Below, one piece after another: positions 6,126 through 14,599 of a stretch of 26,666 nucleotides of DNA. The stretch lies in contig JAEYYB010000137.1 in assembly GCA_023430975.1 (NCBI GenBank), positions 1 to 26,666 on the forward strand. Direction: 5' to 3'. This DNA is from Bacillota bacterium. Lineage in GTDB: Bacteria; Bacillota; Clostridia; Acetivibrionales; DSM-2933. Both the position numbers and the translations under genes were made by a program. Each line of letters starts with the position of its first letter. Positions within the stretch are counted from its first letter, which is position 1. The notes beneath the pieces are model-generated. The model had not been told where the DNA came from and searched no databases. It saw nothing but the letters and a program-made list of their open reading frames with translations.

Positions 6126-8687
6126 CTATTTTAAACCATCAAAGAAATCAAGCTCGGATAAGTCATCCTCAAAGGCAAAGAATTTCTTTTTACCAATATA
6201 GAGGTGATCATCCTTTCTTGCAATGGGCACTACATGGAAGCCCCAGTTCTTATCATGGGCATATAGGAAGAAACGGATTTCGCCGTTTTGTATTGTATCT
6301 GTATCCTCCTGCATTATTTTTCCATGGTATTCCTGGGTTACTTCTTCAGGCAAAATCCTTTTATAATCGTTGAAGTCATTTTTATATATGTACTTCTGCC
6401 TTAAAGCACCCTCATGGCTCTTTAATGAAAATTCTATTTCCAATACACCAATAGGTCTTGATATAAAGCCTTTTGCCTGAGTTACCTTGTCCAGGCTGCA
6501 TATCAGCATTTTTTCCTGTTTATTGAAGGTAAGTGCACTTACAGAATATGGGATAACAGGAACGTTGTTTCTTATGATTGCTTCAATATCTCCAATCTTC
6601 TTGGAGTTGAGATAACGCAAAACCCCTCTCAAGCAGGACAGCTTGAGGTCAGGAATGCTCTCGTCATCTTCCTTCCTTTGCTTGAACTCAATGCTTCTTC
6701 CAGGGACAAATTCCTTTAATGCTTCTTTGAAAATATCAATTCTGCAGGATTGACCTGTGAGCTTTATAATGGAGTAGTCCTGGAGCTTTCTGTTTTGATA
6801 GAAGGTATCCAGGAATTTTCTGACAATTTCGTAAATATCGCCTTTTATAAGCTTGTTGATTTCCTTTATATTAAATACAACATCAGGAACCTCATAAACC
6901 GTCTTAAAATTCCCTTTATCAATTACTGAAAGACACCATTTGTTAAGGGTTGTTATATGAAGGTCACTTTCTTGTCCGTCTATATCTGTGCAATTAAACT
7001 TGTTTCTAAGTATGTTGGTTTTTTGGAAAAACTCCTTCTTCATATTGTCGGCGATTTCCCATAGAAAGTAGAAATTGTTTTTAACTCGCTGATAATCTTC
7101 GCTCAACTTGTTTTCGTATTCTTTAAACCTTGTAGGTATTATTTTTTCAGCCTCTTTATAAAATTCCTCAAACCGCTCATATACCATAGAAACGCCGTAC
7201 TCGTCAACATACCTGAATATATCACCGCTAGGAAGGTCTATAAGGTGGTCAATATCGAATACTTCATTTTTATTTTTGTAATACTGGGCAAAGAGTATTT
7301 TCATAAACTGCAGTAATCTGTAAGTTATATTGTTACCGCCGAAATTGGTATCACCATTTTCGTATGTTGTGTTGATATCAATCTTGTAGGATATGTAGCC
7401 TTCCTCTATTCTGAAAGAACATGAGGATAGGTCGGTGGTACCGCCCCCGCAGTCAATTATAAGTGCATTATATTCATCGCCATCAATATACTTGTTCTTG
7501 TCAATCTGGTCTGCAATTGTGTTGTATAAAACTGCAATTCCTTCGTCAAGAGCATCTTCGATTTCAAGCCTGTACTCAGGTATGATCTCCTGGAACATCT
7601 CTAAAAACTGCTGTTTAAGCTTTACAGGGCTTGAAATATGTATATTTTTAAACTTGCATTTGAACTGGTGCTCGGCAATACGGATGATATATTTTACATA
7701 AGATCTTATAATATCTCCTCTGCTAACTAATGCAGTGTGTCCCTTTTCGTCATAGATTTCTTCCATCTTATGATAATTGTTGACCCATCTTTTAATTCCC
7801 TGGAAAAAGCTTGCATTACCCGTATAATCATATCTTCTTAAAATATTCTTTGCTTCATACCCATAAATGTATTTGATATCTTGAGAGTCTGAGCAATCTG
7901 CAACATAGACCAATGTTGGTATTATATCAATCCACTTTTCATCCTTTTTTGTGACATCCAAAAACTTTACAACATTTATTTCATTTAACTTTATGCGTTC
8001 ATTAAGAATATCGTTATAGCATGGAGATGACACATAGCTGCTGCTTAGGAAGGCACCTGCTGTGGTATTGGAGGTACCGAAGTCTATGGCAAGAACTGTG
8101 TCGGTTTCTTCAAGCTCTCTAAATTCCAAATCTATTACAGGAATTTTGTAATACTGGAGATTTGGAGTAGGAAGAGGCTTGTCCGAGTAATATACTTTGT
8201 AAAGGTATTCGGAATCATCCTTTTTAAAGAAGAGGAAGCTGTAATTTTTGCTGTTTATTTTCTCAATTTTAAGGTTGTTATTGACAACAAGAAAGTAAGA
8301 ATCTTCTTTTGTAAGATCCTTAACCAGGTTAAATATACCGCAAAGATTGTTGTTTTCATTTATAAGAAGCACATTGGACTCTTCTATATCGTTTCCAATT
8401 TCAATCCTGTACATATCTTCCTTTTTTAGGCCGATATCGTTGTATAAGGTTATTTTTGCGGGTATTCTAATCTTTTCTCTGTCCTGCAGAGGCGTAACCA
8501 GGTATGTTTTAATTATCTTGTTGATTTTTTCAAAGCCGCTTTCCCTGTAGTCACTGATAAAAAGACTCTCCTCAGCACTTCTGAATTTCAGGATAGTACT
8601 TATAAGCTTCTCTCTGTCAAGGTGATCGACAATACCTTTTACCAACTTTTCATCATAGCAGATGGTACGAAGCTGGAAGGTTGTCAT
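6126..8687 (-). CDS. Hsp70-like ATPase (divergent, with extra N-terminal domain)
   Basis: This 853-residue protein has an Hsp70/actin-type ATPase core. Phosphate 1 is AIDFGTSNTTAG with Asp202, phosphate 2 is LIIDCGGGTTDLS with Asp412, and a later glycine loop reads KLTGQSC near residue 642. About 190 residues precede the ATPase and about 150 beta-rich residues follow it. It is not the housekeeping DnaK, because the N-terminal extension is foreign and the substrate-binding domain is not recognisable. It sits between candidate baseplate genes and an unknown gene, and a J-domain protein is encoded in the opposite set, so it may fold or remodel parts of the injection apparatus. The ATG at 8687 lacks a well-placed RBS. 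An AGGGGGG at 8754-8760 would fit an in-frame ATT at 8747, adding 20 residues. Confidence 0.85.
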   Translation of the reverse strand: MTTFQLRTICYDEKLVKGIVDHLDREKLISTILKFRSAEESLFISDYRESGFEKINKIIKTYLVTPLQDREKIRIPAKITLYNDIGLKKEDMYRIEIGNDIEESNVLLINENNNLCGIFNLVKDLTKEDSYFLVVNNNLKIEKINSKNYSFLFFKKDDSEYLYKVYYSDKPLPTPNLQYYKIPVIDLEFRELEETDTVLAIDFGTSNTTAGAFLSSSYVSSPCYNDILNERIKLNEINVVKFLDVTKKDEKWIDIIPTLVYVADCSDSQDIKYIYGYEAKNILRRYDYTGNASFFQGIKRWVNNYHKMEEIYDEKGHTALVSRGDIIRSYVKYIIRIAEHQFKCKFKNIHISSPVKLKQQFLEMFQEIIPEYRLEIEDALDEGIAVLYNTIADQIDKNKYIDGDEYNALIIDCGGGTTDLSSCSFRIEEGYISYKIDINTTYENGDTNFGGNNITYRLLQFMKILFAQYYKNKNEVFDIDHLIDLPSGDIFRYVDEYGVSMVYERFEEFYKEAEKIIPTRFKEYENKLSEDYQRVKNNFYFLWEIADNMKKEFFQKTNILRNKFNCTDIDGQESDLHITTLNKWCLSVIDKGNFKTVYEVPDVVFNIKEINKLIKGDIYEIVRKFLDTFYQNRKLQDYSIIKLTGQSCRIDIFKEALKEFVPGRSIEFKQRKEDDESIPDLKLSCLRGVLRYLNSKKIGDIEAIIRNNVPVIPYSVSALTFNKQEKMLICSLDKVTQAKGFISRPIGVLEIEFSLKSHEGALRQKYIYKNDFNDYKRILPEEVTQEYHGKIMQEDTDTIQNGEIRFFLYAHDKNWGFHVVPIARKDDHLYIGKKKFFAFEDDLSELDFFDGLK

Positions 8688-8753
8688 CTCATTAAGCTCA
8701 GTCCTTTTATATAATCTTTTTATACCGTCTCTGTATATAATAGAAATATGAAT

Positions 8754-8760
8754 CCCCCCT
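8754..8760 (-). promoter_or_regulatory. Strong RBS pointing to an upstream non-ATG start of the Hsp70-like gene
   Basis: On the minus strand AGGGGGG is followed after 6 bases by ATT (8745-8747), in frame with the Hsp70-like gene. No stop lies between that codon and the ATG at 8687. No ATG, GTG or TTG lies at a suitable distance from this RBS in any frame. Confidence 0.4.
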
Positions 8761-8825
8761 AAAATTTATAAATATCAGTAATGGCTAAGAAATAACATCC
8801 AATTAAGCTATTTCTAAGGCATTCC

Positions 8826-9515
8826 TTAATATAATGCTATTTTATCTATCTTCATGGTTTCATCAGTACCTATGATGCCGAAGTGATCCATCCAATAAAC
8901 CTCCACCCGGAAATTGATGGGCAGGAATAGGGTCTTAATAAACTCAAATTTAGCTACATTAATATCATTTCTCTCATAAGGTATATAAAACAACAATTCA
9001 TCAATTGTTTCGTAATTGGCATATATGGTGGATTTGTGAAAAATCCTTCTAACAGTATCTTTTAGGAGATAAAGTCCCTCACCGGTTATGTACAGCCTAA
9101 TAATGTTCTGTGCTATAACGATTTGGTTCATTCTATCAAACAACTCAAAGCCTTCTTTTATATCTTTTCCAAGAAGGCCGTTATTGATATCCGCTATTAT
9201 AAACCTGGAGTAGAACTCTCTCTTATTCATACCTGACATGAGGTCAATGCTTGTGAGAAAGTGAATTGCAACATCAAATAATGTTTCTCTTAGCTCAAGA
9301 TCCTCAAAATTATCCAGGCTGAAAAAGTATTTAAAAATTTCATAAAACCTGTAATACGGGTTTAATTCAACTTCCTGATCAACATCCTTGAAGTTTATGT
9401 TTTCATTGCTGAGCTCCATGTATGGAGAATAACTTTTAGCAGCTATAAACTTGATTTTGGTTTCATCTATTCCAAGCTGTCTTGCTTTTATGATAATATC
9501 CCAGATATAATTCAT
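8826..9515 (-). CDS. Uncharacterised protein, candidate baseplate subunit
   Basis: I do not recognise this 229-residue protein. It is soluble, mostly helical in the middle, and has no signal peptide. It ends in an aromatic, beta-looking tail (FRVEVYWMDHFGIIGTDETM). Its ATG (9513-9515) overlaps the stop codon of the 432-residue gene as ATGA, which indicates translational coupling and probably fixed stoichiometry with that protein. A 138-base gap separates it from the Hsp70-like gene. Position directly after a VgrG-like spike gene and a coupled partner is where baseplate wedge genes often sit in contractile tail loci. The baseplate call rests on context only. Confidence 0.75.
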   Translation of the reverse strand: MNYIWDIIIKARQLGIDETKIKFIAAKSYSPYMELSNENINFKDVDQEVELNPYYRFYEIFKYFFSLDNFEDLELRETLFDVAIHFLTSIDLMSGMNKREFYSRFIIADINNGLLGKDIKEGFELFDRMNQIVIAQNIIRLYITGEGLYLLKDTVRRIFHKSTIYANYETIDELLFYIPYERNDINVAKFEFIKTLFLPINFRVEVYWMDHFGIIGTDETMKIDKIALY

Positions 9516-10810
9516 ACAAGCTCCCCTTCACATTCATATTCGGGAAAATACATCTGGATTTCAGACACTATAAAGCTTAAATGGTCGTGGATAAGAAAAT
9601 CGTCCATGTGGTCCGATTTAAACTTCAAGTGCATGATCTTTTTGTCATTTCCAATTCTGATATCATCTACTATAAAGGCATTTAAATCATAGGTTGTTGA
9701 GGAACCGACTTTGCCTTGGAGAATATCTATGCTTATAAGTTCAAAATACTTTGAAACATCAAATGAATTAGCTATTCTTGATATCTCGCCCTTAGTCCTT
9801 ATAAGTGAATTCTGTTTTTGAGCAAATCTATTTATAAACCCGGGTTTACGACGGTTTGATACCAGCTCGTACTTGGTTTTTCTCTTTTCTTCCTCAGGGT
9901 TTTGGGCTATCTTTATAATATCCCAAGTGCTTGCAAGTTCCATGGGCGATACTATTATAAGATCTTCTTCAGTTCTTTTGATATATTTTACCAGAGCCTC
10001 ATTTACATCCACCAGGTAACCGTTTTCGTAACCAAGTTTATTCAGTGATATGGAGTGCTCAAAGTTGACGTTATCGATGGCGGGCATGGGAAACCCATCG
10101 CTTTTAAGGTTTAGCTTCTGGACATTCCACAAAAGCACCATATCTGACAGCCTGTATTGTTCATGTTCTTCCAGGTCAAAGTTTATCTCCTGAATCTCCT
10201 CATCTTCTTCTATCATGCCTTCACAGCCTGTAAGTATTACATCAAAAAACTTATTGAGGTATGGATTGTTAAGGGTCTTCCAGGCAGCACTGTTTTTCTG
10301 GAAAATGTTATATATATTTTCCACTTCGTCTGAATAAGTCTTATTCTGAACAAGCTTGACTTTAATTCTGTATCTTTTCCTATCGGTAATAATCTCACCT
10401 GAAAATTTGCGGGCACTTTTGGCTATTTCTCTGATAATCGTATAACCGCACTTCAAAAATATAGTTGAGAGTTTTATGTCATCCCCCTTTTTTATTCCAT
10501 CTAAAATATCCAAAGAGCTTATTTCTTTAATCTCCAGATCTTCCGGGAAAACAGGGAATAAAAATTCATCTATAGGACTAACATTTTCTTTTTGTGCAAT
10601 TGTTACAAAGATATCATACCTGCTCTCAACATCCTGAACTTCACTAAAGACCCTTTCAACAAGCTTTTTGTTGGCACTATCCTGGTAATCTATAAGGTTG
10701 ATTAAAAAATCCCTCATAATGTCATTTAAAAGCTTATGCTGCTGCAAGTCCTTCATCTTGCTTAATCTCTCAGGGATTATTACGTCCTTTAGGTTAGTCA
10801 TGTCTTCCAT
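9512..10810 (-). CDS. Uncharacterised protein, candidate baseplate component
   Basis: This 432-residue protein starts at ATG 10810. An alternative Met, residue 4, lies very close. It has no signal peptide or membrane helices and is rich in charged residues. A conserved-looking core carries AAWKTLNNPYLNKFFDV and later DGFPMPAIDNVNFEHS. It follows the VgrG-like gene by 21 bases and is coupled to the 229-residue gene by an ATGA overlap, so the three form one transcription unit. In contractile systems the largest coupled proteins next to the spike are usually baseplate wedge proteins (TssF/TssK-type), and I propose that role from context. I cannot show homology by eye. Confidence 0.75.
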   Translation of the reverse strand: MEDMTNLKDVIIPERLSKMKDLQQHKLLNDIMRDFLINLIDYQDSANKKLVERVFSEVQDVESRYDIFVTIAQKENVSPIDEFLFPVFPEDLEIKEISSLDILDGIKKGDDIKLSTIFLKCGYTIIREIAKSARKFSGEIITDRKRYRIKVKLVQNKTYSDEVENIYNIFQKNSAAWKTLNNPYLNKFFDVILTGCEGMIEEDEEIQEINFDLEEHEQYRLSDMVLLWNVQKLNLKSDGFPMPAIDNVNFEHSISLNKLGYENGYLVDVNEALVKYIKRTEEDLIIVSPMELASTWDIIKIAQNPEEEKRKTKYELVSNRRKPGFINRFAQKQNSLIRTKGEISRIANSFDVSKYFELISIDILQGKVGSSTTYDLNAFIVDDIRIGNDKKIMHLKFKSDHMDDFLIHDHLSFIVSEIQMYFPEYECEGELV

Positions 10811-10831
10811 ATCGTTTCTTCCTTAAATTAA

Positions 10832-12238
10832 TTAATTTGTTTTAACCTGATCCCCTTTTATTGTGGTAATTCCGTTCATCTCAATCAGGCTGCCCTTGCA
10901 TTTAATCCCAATACCGGTTGCTGCAGACATCTGGATTGTTTGTTTGGATTCCATGGAAATTCCCTTATCTGCAACTATCTTAATGTCCTTTTTGCTGTAT
11001 ATTTCAATACCCTTATCTTCAATAAGCTTGATCAGGATCTCACCATCTTTCGCAGATATAATGATTTCCTTTTCATTAAACAGTATTTGTTTGCCGAATT
11101 TGGTTCTGAATATCTTTACATCAGGATCCTTTATAAAGTCTCCGCCCTTTGTACGCCTTCTTATTGAGTCTGTAACAACTCCTTCTTCCTCTTTGTTAGT
11201 AGGAAAGTACAATTTAACACGGTCTTCAAGCTCGGGCATGCAATACCATCCGGTGTTTCCTTCTGTAGTATAAGCTGTGGAATATGGGAACCAGAATGCC
11301 TTATCCTTTGGCTGATCCTCATCTATTTCCAGATGAACCTTTATATTGTCCTCTTTTATTTCAATTACTTTACCTTCAACAGAACACCCTACTGCATGCT
11401 CATTTAAGATAAGGTCCTGACTTAAACCTTTTTTGGGGCACAGAGTGTATTCATGCTTAAATACCCCGTCTAAAAGCTGTCCGACGGATTCGTACACATA
11501 AAGTGGTTTGCTCTGGAAACTCACAGAATCTCCGATATTTAATACATTATCAGTTTCAACCTTGTAGTATATAAAATCCTTGTCATCTATACCTTCTATA
11601 AAGTTTTCAGATGAATATCTGAAATCGCTTATTTTCTTTGAAACACTGAAGTTAAATTCATCCAGTTCCTTGCTGCCTCCCTGAGGCACCCCAAACCAGA
11701 ACTTTGGTTTATCAGATATAGGATCGGGAACAAGTCCGGTATTAAAGTGTGAAGCCATTCTAATCAAAAACTCCCAATCAGTCTCATCATACTGAATTAT
11801 GAATTTATCAGTCTTTGAGCCTTTGGCAGCCTCATCAATATAGTCAGCACCCGAATAATCCTTGATCACTTTTCTGATAAGGTCGGTATACGCCATGGCT
11901 TTATCCTGGAAGGAGCGTCTTATAAGCTTAATGTCAAGATTGAATGAATATGAGACAGCTTCAACTTCAAGATAATAAACATCTCTGAAAGCTTTAACTT
12001 CGATATTGGTGACAATTCCCTTAAAGAGCTGCGTAGAAGAAGATTTGCCGTTATGGTTGATTTCAATCTTGGATTGTATATCCGTCATCTGTATATACTT
12101 ATCCTTCTGCCCTTCGGGAACAATAGCGGTGAAGTGTACCCTTACATGCTCATTGATCCTTCGAACGATGGTAAGTTCAGTGGGATGGATATCGTATGGT
12201 AGTATTTGAATTTCATGACCTGCTAAAATATTTGACAT
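10832..12238 (-). CDS. VgrG-like spike protein (first copy)
   Basis: This 468-residue protein has its ATG at 12238 after GGAGGGGG. Residues about 1-275 match the gp27 / phage late-control D type of hub, with QYDETDWEFLIRMASHFNTG as the clearest motif. Residues about 290-370 are a gp5-like OB-fold ending in GWYCMPELEDRVKLYFPTN. Residues about 385-468 are short alternating hydrophobic beta repeats (IIISAKDGE, IKIVADKGI, IQMSAATGI), as in the VgrG needle. There is no C-terminal effector extension. It is closely related to the spike protein at 25105-26526 but on the opposite strand. It heads the left operon, followed after 21 bases by candidate baseplate genes. The protein should trimerise and carry a PAAR-like tip. 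Confidence 0.9.
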   Translation of the reverse strand: MSNILAGHEIQILPYDIHPTELTIVRRINEHVRVHFTAIVPEGQKDKYIQMTDIQSKIEINHNGKSSSTQLFKGIVTNIEVKAFRDVYYLEVEAVSYSFNLDIKLIRRSFQDKAMAYTDLIRKVIKDYSGADYIDEAAKGSKTDKFIIQYDETDWEFLIRMASHFNTGLVPDPISDKPKFWFGVPQGGSKELDEFNFSVSKKISDFRYSSENFIEGIDDKDFIYYKVETDNVLNIGDSVSFQSKPLYVYESVGQLLDGVFKHEYTLCPKKGLSQDLILNEHAVGCSVEGKVIEIKEDNIKVHLEIDEDQPKDKAFWFPYSTAYTTEGNTGWYCMPELEDRVKLYFPTNKEEEGVVTDSIRRRTKGGDFIKDPDVKIFRTKFGKQILFNEKEIIISAKDGEILIKLIEDKGIEIYSKKDIKIVADKGISMESKQTIQMSAATGIGIKCKGSLIEMNGITTIKGDQVKTN

Positions 12239-12302
12239 TTTACCCCCTCCATTTCTTCCTCAAAATTCAAGTAAAAAAATATATTATAAGTTTCTATTTT
12301 AA

Positions 12303-12347
12303 TCTATATTAAAAGTGATAAATCAATTACATTTGTCTGTCGCAAAT
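12303..12347 (-). repeat. Degenerate intergenic repeat (copy B1)
   Basis: Read on the minus strand this stretch follows the order of copy B2: ATTTGC, a variable loop, CAAATGTAA, then a CACTTTTAATATA end. It diverges in the loop but keeps the ATTTG/CAAAT pairing. It is head-to-head with B2. Confidence 0.65.
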
Positions 12348-12350
12348 CCC

Positions 12351-12412
12351 GTTGAACCGTTCGTTATTTGCTCCGCCAAATGTAAGATTATTAACACTTT
12401 TAATATACTAAA
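12351..12412 (+). repeat. Intergenic repeat, copy B2, half of a perfect 50-bp inverted pair
   Basis: Bases 12351-12400 are the exact reverse complement of 26540-26589. The unit contains ATTTG-CTCCGC-CAAAT, a small hairpin, followed by GTAAGATTATTAACACTTT. Copies or partial copies occur at 5239, 12303, 26540 and 26600. Confidence 0.95.
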
Positions 12413-12420
12413 AGTGTTAA
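12391..12420. promoter_or_regulatory. 11-bp palindrome in the divergent control region
   Basis: TTAACACTTTT (12391-12401) and AAAAGTGTTAA (12410-12420) form a perfect inverted repeat around an 8-base centre. It may be an operator or a hairpin. It partly overlaps the 3' end of repeat B2. Confidence 0.45.
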
Positions 12421-12565
12421 ATTTTAGCCAACCACTTTTATTCTAAATTTAAACATCGGTAATGTTTTCCATGTAGTTGAATTAATTTTATCATATTTTA
12501 TAAATTTATCAACAATTTTTGTATTGTAAAACTTTTGTATTGAGTGTATATAGTATCGGTAACTA

Positions 12566-12594
12566 TTGACTTAGTTGTGTGTCATAGTTATTAT
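12566..12594 (+). promoter_or_regulatory. Sigma-A-type promoter for the kinase gene
   Basis: TTGACT (12566-12571) is separated by exactly 17 bases from TATTAT (12589-12594). It lies about 60 bases upstream of the kinase start codon. Confidence 0.65.
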
Positions 12595-12652
12595 TTATTT
12601 ATAGCAAACTTTCCCTTGGATGGGGTTGGATTTAACGGAGGTAAAGGGTTAA

Positions 12653-13576
12653 ATGGATTATGAATGGCTTCAAGAAGGGATTGTCCTTAAGGAACGCTAC
12701 AGAATCAAAAAAGAATTGCATGTGAGCGATTTGTCTATTGTATATTTGTGTGAGGACATGGCATGCAATATGGAATGTATTGTTAAGGAATATTATCCAA
12801 AGGGTAAAGTTTTAAGGGATATGGATGGAAAGACTTTGGTTTTCAGGATGCCTTCGTTCAGGAAGGCTTATGACGAAGCGGTGGATAATTTCATAAATGA
12901 AGGTATCATTCTTAAGAAATACAGCCACAAAAACATAGTTAAGTGTATTGACGAGTTTAAGGAAAATGATACTGGATACATTGTATTGGAATACTGCGAG
13001 GGTAAAACACTTAACAACCATATGAAAGACGAAAAAGTAGTATCTATTCCGGGGTTGTTTAAGGATCTTTTTATACCTTTAATGGATGCTGTAGAGCATG
13101 TTCATAAAAAAGGTATAATTCACAGAGATATCAAGCCTTCAAATATTATTTTTCACAAAGAAAGGGGGCCTGTGTTGATAGACTTTGGTGCGGCTGTAAG
13201 CTTTAAGGATAAAAAAGAAAAGAAAATATTCTTTAGTCATGGATTCTCGCCATTGGAGTTTTATTCCAAGAACACAAAGCAGGGTAAATTCTCTGATGTG
13301 TACAGTGTAGCTGCTACTATATATTATTATCTGAGTGGAATAACACCTCAAAACTCGCAGGAGAGGCGTATTAAAGATGAAGTTGAGAATCTTAAGAATT
13401 GTAACTATGAAATATCAGGGATATACTCTTTGGTTATCATGAAAAACCTATCTCTGAACTACAGAAAAAGGTTTTCATCCATTAAGCTTCTGAAACTCTT
13501 TTCATACATTGAATACTATAAGCAAAAGCGTAAGCAGAAATACACAAGCGATAATTCACATCAATTGAACAGTTAA
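12653..13576 (+). CDS. Serine/threonine protein kinase
   Basis: This 307-residue cytosolic kinase starts at ATG 12653 with CGGAGG upstream. Kinase landmarks are VK with Lys45, a likely alpha-C Glu83, IVLEYCEGKTL hinge, HRDIKPSN at 157-164 with catalytic Asp159, and DFGAA with metal-binding Asp177. An APE-type segment reads SPLEF. The glycine-rich loop is degenerate: GxGxxG is replaced by HVSDLS, so ATP binding may be atypical or weak. There is no membrane helix or PASTA domain, unlike the cell-wall kinase PrkC. It is first in the plus-strand set, far from its likely antagonist phosphatase (21994) and FHA readers (20815, 21467). By analogy with PpkA of T6SS it may trigger assembly through phosphorylation. 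Confidence 0.9.
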   Translation: MDYEWLQEGIVLKERYRIKKELHVSDLSIVYLCEDMACNMECIVKEYYPKGKVLRDMDGKTLVFRMPSFRKAYDEAVDNFINEGIILKKYSHKNIVKCIDEFKENDTGYIVLEYCEGKTLNNHMKDEKVVSIPGLFKDLFIPLMDAVEHVHKKGIIHRDIKPSNIIFHKERGPVLIDFGAAVSFKDKKEKKIFFSHGFSPLEFYSKNTKQGKFSDVYSVAATIYYYLSGITPQNSQERRIKDEVENLKNCNYEISGIYSLVIMKNLSLNYRKRFSSIKLLKLFSYIEYYKQKRKQKYTSDNSHQLNS

Positions 13577-14045
13577 TTTGTAGTGTTAATCTTTTGTAAA
13601 TATACAGAAAAATGTAGAGAATAATAAGTTTATTGTGACATAAAATGTCAAATATAAACACAAAAGCTTCGTGTTATGTAATATATTTACATTTAATGCG
13701 AACGTAAACGAAGGGTAACATGGAGTGTTTTTACGCTTAAAATATCAAGCATGAAATACAATATATATACAAAGAAAATACATAAATACATGGCATGGAA
13801 TACATTGACATGTGAAATTGCGTATGATAAAATTTTTTCGTAGTCATATTATAGTATTCTCGGAAGAAGTGGACAAAAACTTAACAGAAAAATTGTATTT
13901 TTATAAGATATATTTGCACTAAAGTGGCATAATTTGTATGTTTTAAGTTGAGAGGGTTAATTTAATACATTATCACCATATCTTGATAATTTTATATTGT
14001 TTTGATTTTATTATCGTAAGAAATTTACTTATTAGGTGGGATATA
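13577..14045. other. AT-rich promoter and leader region
   Basis: These 469 bases carry no gene. A strong promoter lies at 13805-13833, and the roughly 200 bases after it would be the leader of the next operon. The first 220 bases contain short AT-rich palindromic bits but nothing I can name. Confidence 0.6.
13805..13833 (+). promoter_or_regulatory. Strong sigma-A promoter for the surface/tube/sheath operon
   Basis: A perfect TTGACA (13805-13810), a 17-base spacer and TAAAAT (13828-13833) make this the best promoter of the right half. It probably drives the genes from 14046 through the tube and sheath genes separately from the kinase. Confidence 0.75.
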
Positions 14046-14567
14046 ATGGATAATAAAGAAAAGTATCTTAAAATTTTGAATATTATTAGAGGGTTAATAA
14101 TATTTAATTTTATAGCTATATTGTTTGTAGCTTTTGTTATTCCTGGCAAAGGAGGCACATCTGAACCTGAAACATCTCCTACAGTGTCTACTGTGTCTGA
14201 ATCTACACCTTTTCCTTCAGACATAGAATCAACAGAGCCTGTACAAACTGATGTTGCCAGCACGGCTACTCCCGAACCAACAATTGCAGAGCAAGCCACA
14301 GCTAAGCCTACTGAAGAGCCGTCAGTTACACCAACTGAAGAACCGTCAGCGGCACCAACGGTGGCTCCAACTTTAGCACCGACAAAAGCAGTTGTATCCG
14401 TACCTGCAAATACTAAACCGAAAATTAGCACGCCAACAAAGCATAAACCGACACCAACAAAGTATAGACCGCCGACGCCGGCAAAACCAAAGCCGACGCC
14501 AACAAATCCAAAGCCACCGGCACCAACAAAGCCTAAGCCGACGCCTACACCCAAAATAGCATTTTAG
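14046..14567 (+). CDS. Membrane-anchored Pro/Thr-rich surface protein
   Basis: ATG 14046 with AGGTGGG just upstream gives 173 residues; an in-frame extension to 13983 has no RBS. A short cytosolic start (MDNKEKYLK) is followed by one hydrophobic helix (about 11-33). The other 140 residues are low-complexity Thr/Pro/Ala/Glu, ending in PTP-K-type repeats (TPTKHKPTPT, NPKPPAPTKPKPTPT) that are strongly basic. With Lys before the helix the tail should be outside, extended through the peptidoglycan. A membrane-tethered rod of this type could hold or guide a cell-wall-spanning structure. It is 32 bases upstream of the LRR protein gene and likely co-transcribed. It has no recognisable domain, and the function is unknown. 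Confidence 0.75.
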   Translation: MDNKEKYLKILNIIRGLIIFNFIAILFVAFVIPGKGGTSEPETSPTVSTVSESTPFPSDIESTEPVQTDVASTATPEPTIAEQATAKPTEEPSVTPTEEPSAAPTVAPTLAPTKAVVSVPANTKPKISTPTKHKPTPTKYRPPTPAKPKPTPTNPKPPAPTKPKPTPTPKIAF

Positions 14568-14599
14568 GTGAAATTAATTAATTTAGAGGAGAGATAAAA

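Larger units (their letters stand above)
12239..12652. other. Divergent control region between the two injection-system gene sets
   Basis: No gene is visible in these 414 bases. It holds a possible -10 (TATAAT on the minus strand, 12283-12288) for the spike operon with only a poor -35, a head-to-head pair of the intergenic repeat (12303-12412), a palindrome at 12391-12420, and a good plus-strand promoter at 12566-12594 for the kinase gene. Confidence 0.7.

Noticed and set aside
10863..11273. 136-residue plus-strand open frame under the first spike gene
   Set aside because: It is antisense to the VgrG-like gene; a similar antisense frame (26073-26345) occurs under the second spike because the coding sequences are similar, not because it is a gene.
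13973..14554. Long minus-strand open frame rich in Gly, Val and Phe
   Set aside because: It is the antisense shadow of the Pro/Thr-repeat gene: Pro/Thr codons read backwards give Gly/Val-rich repeats. It has no RBS and lies across the leader of the real gene.
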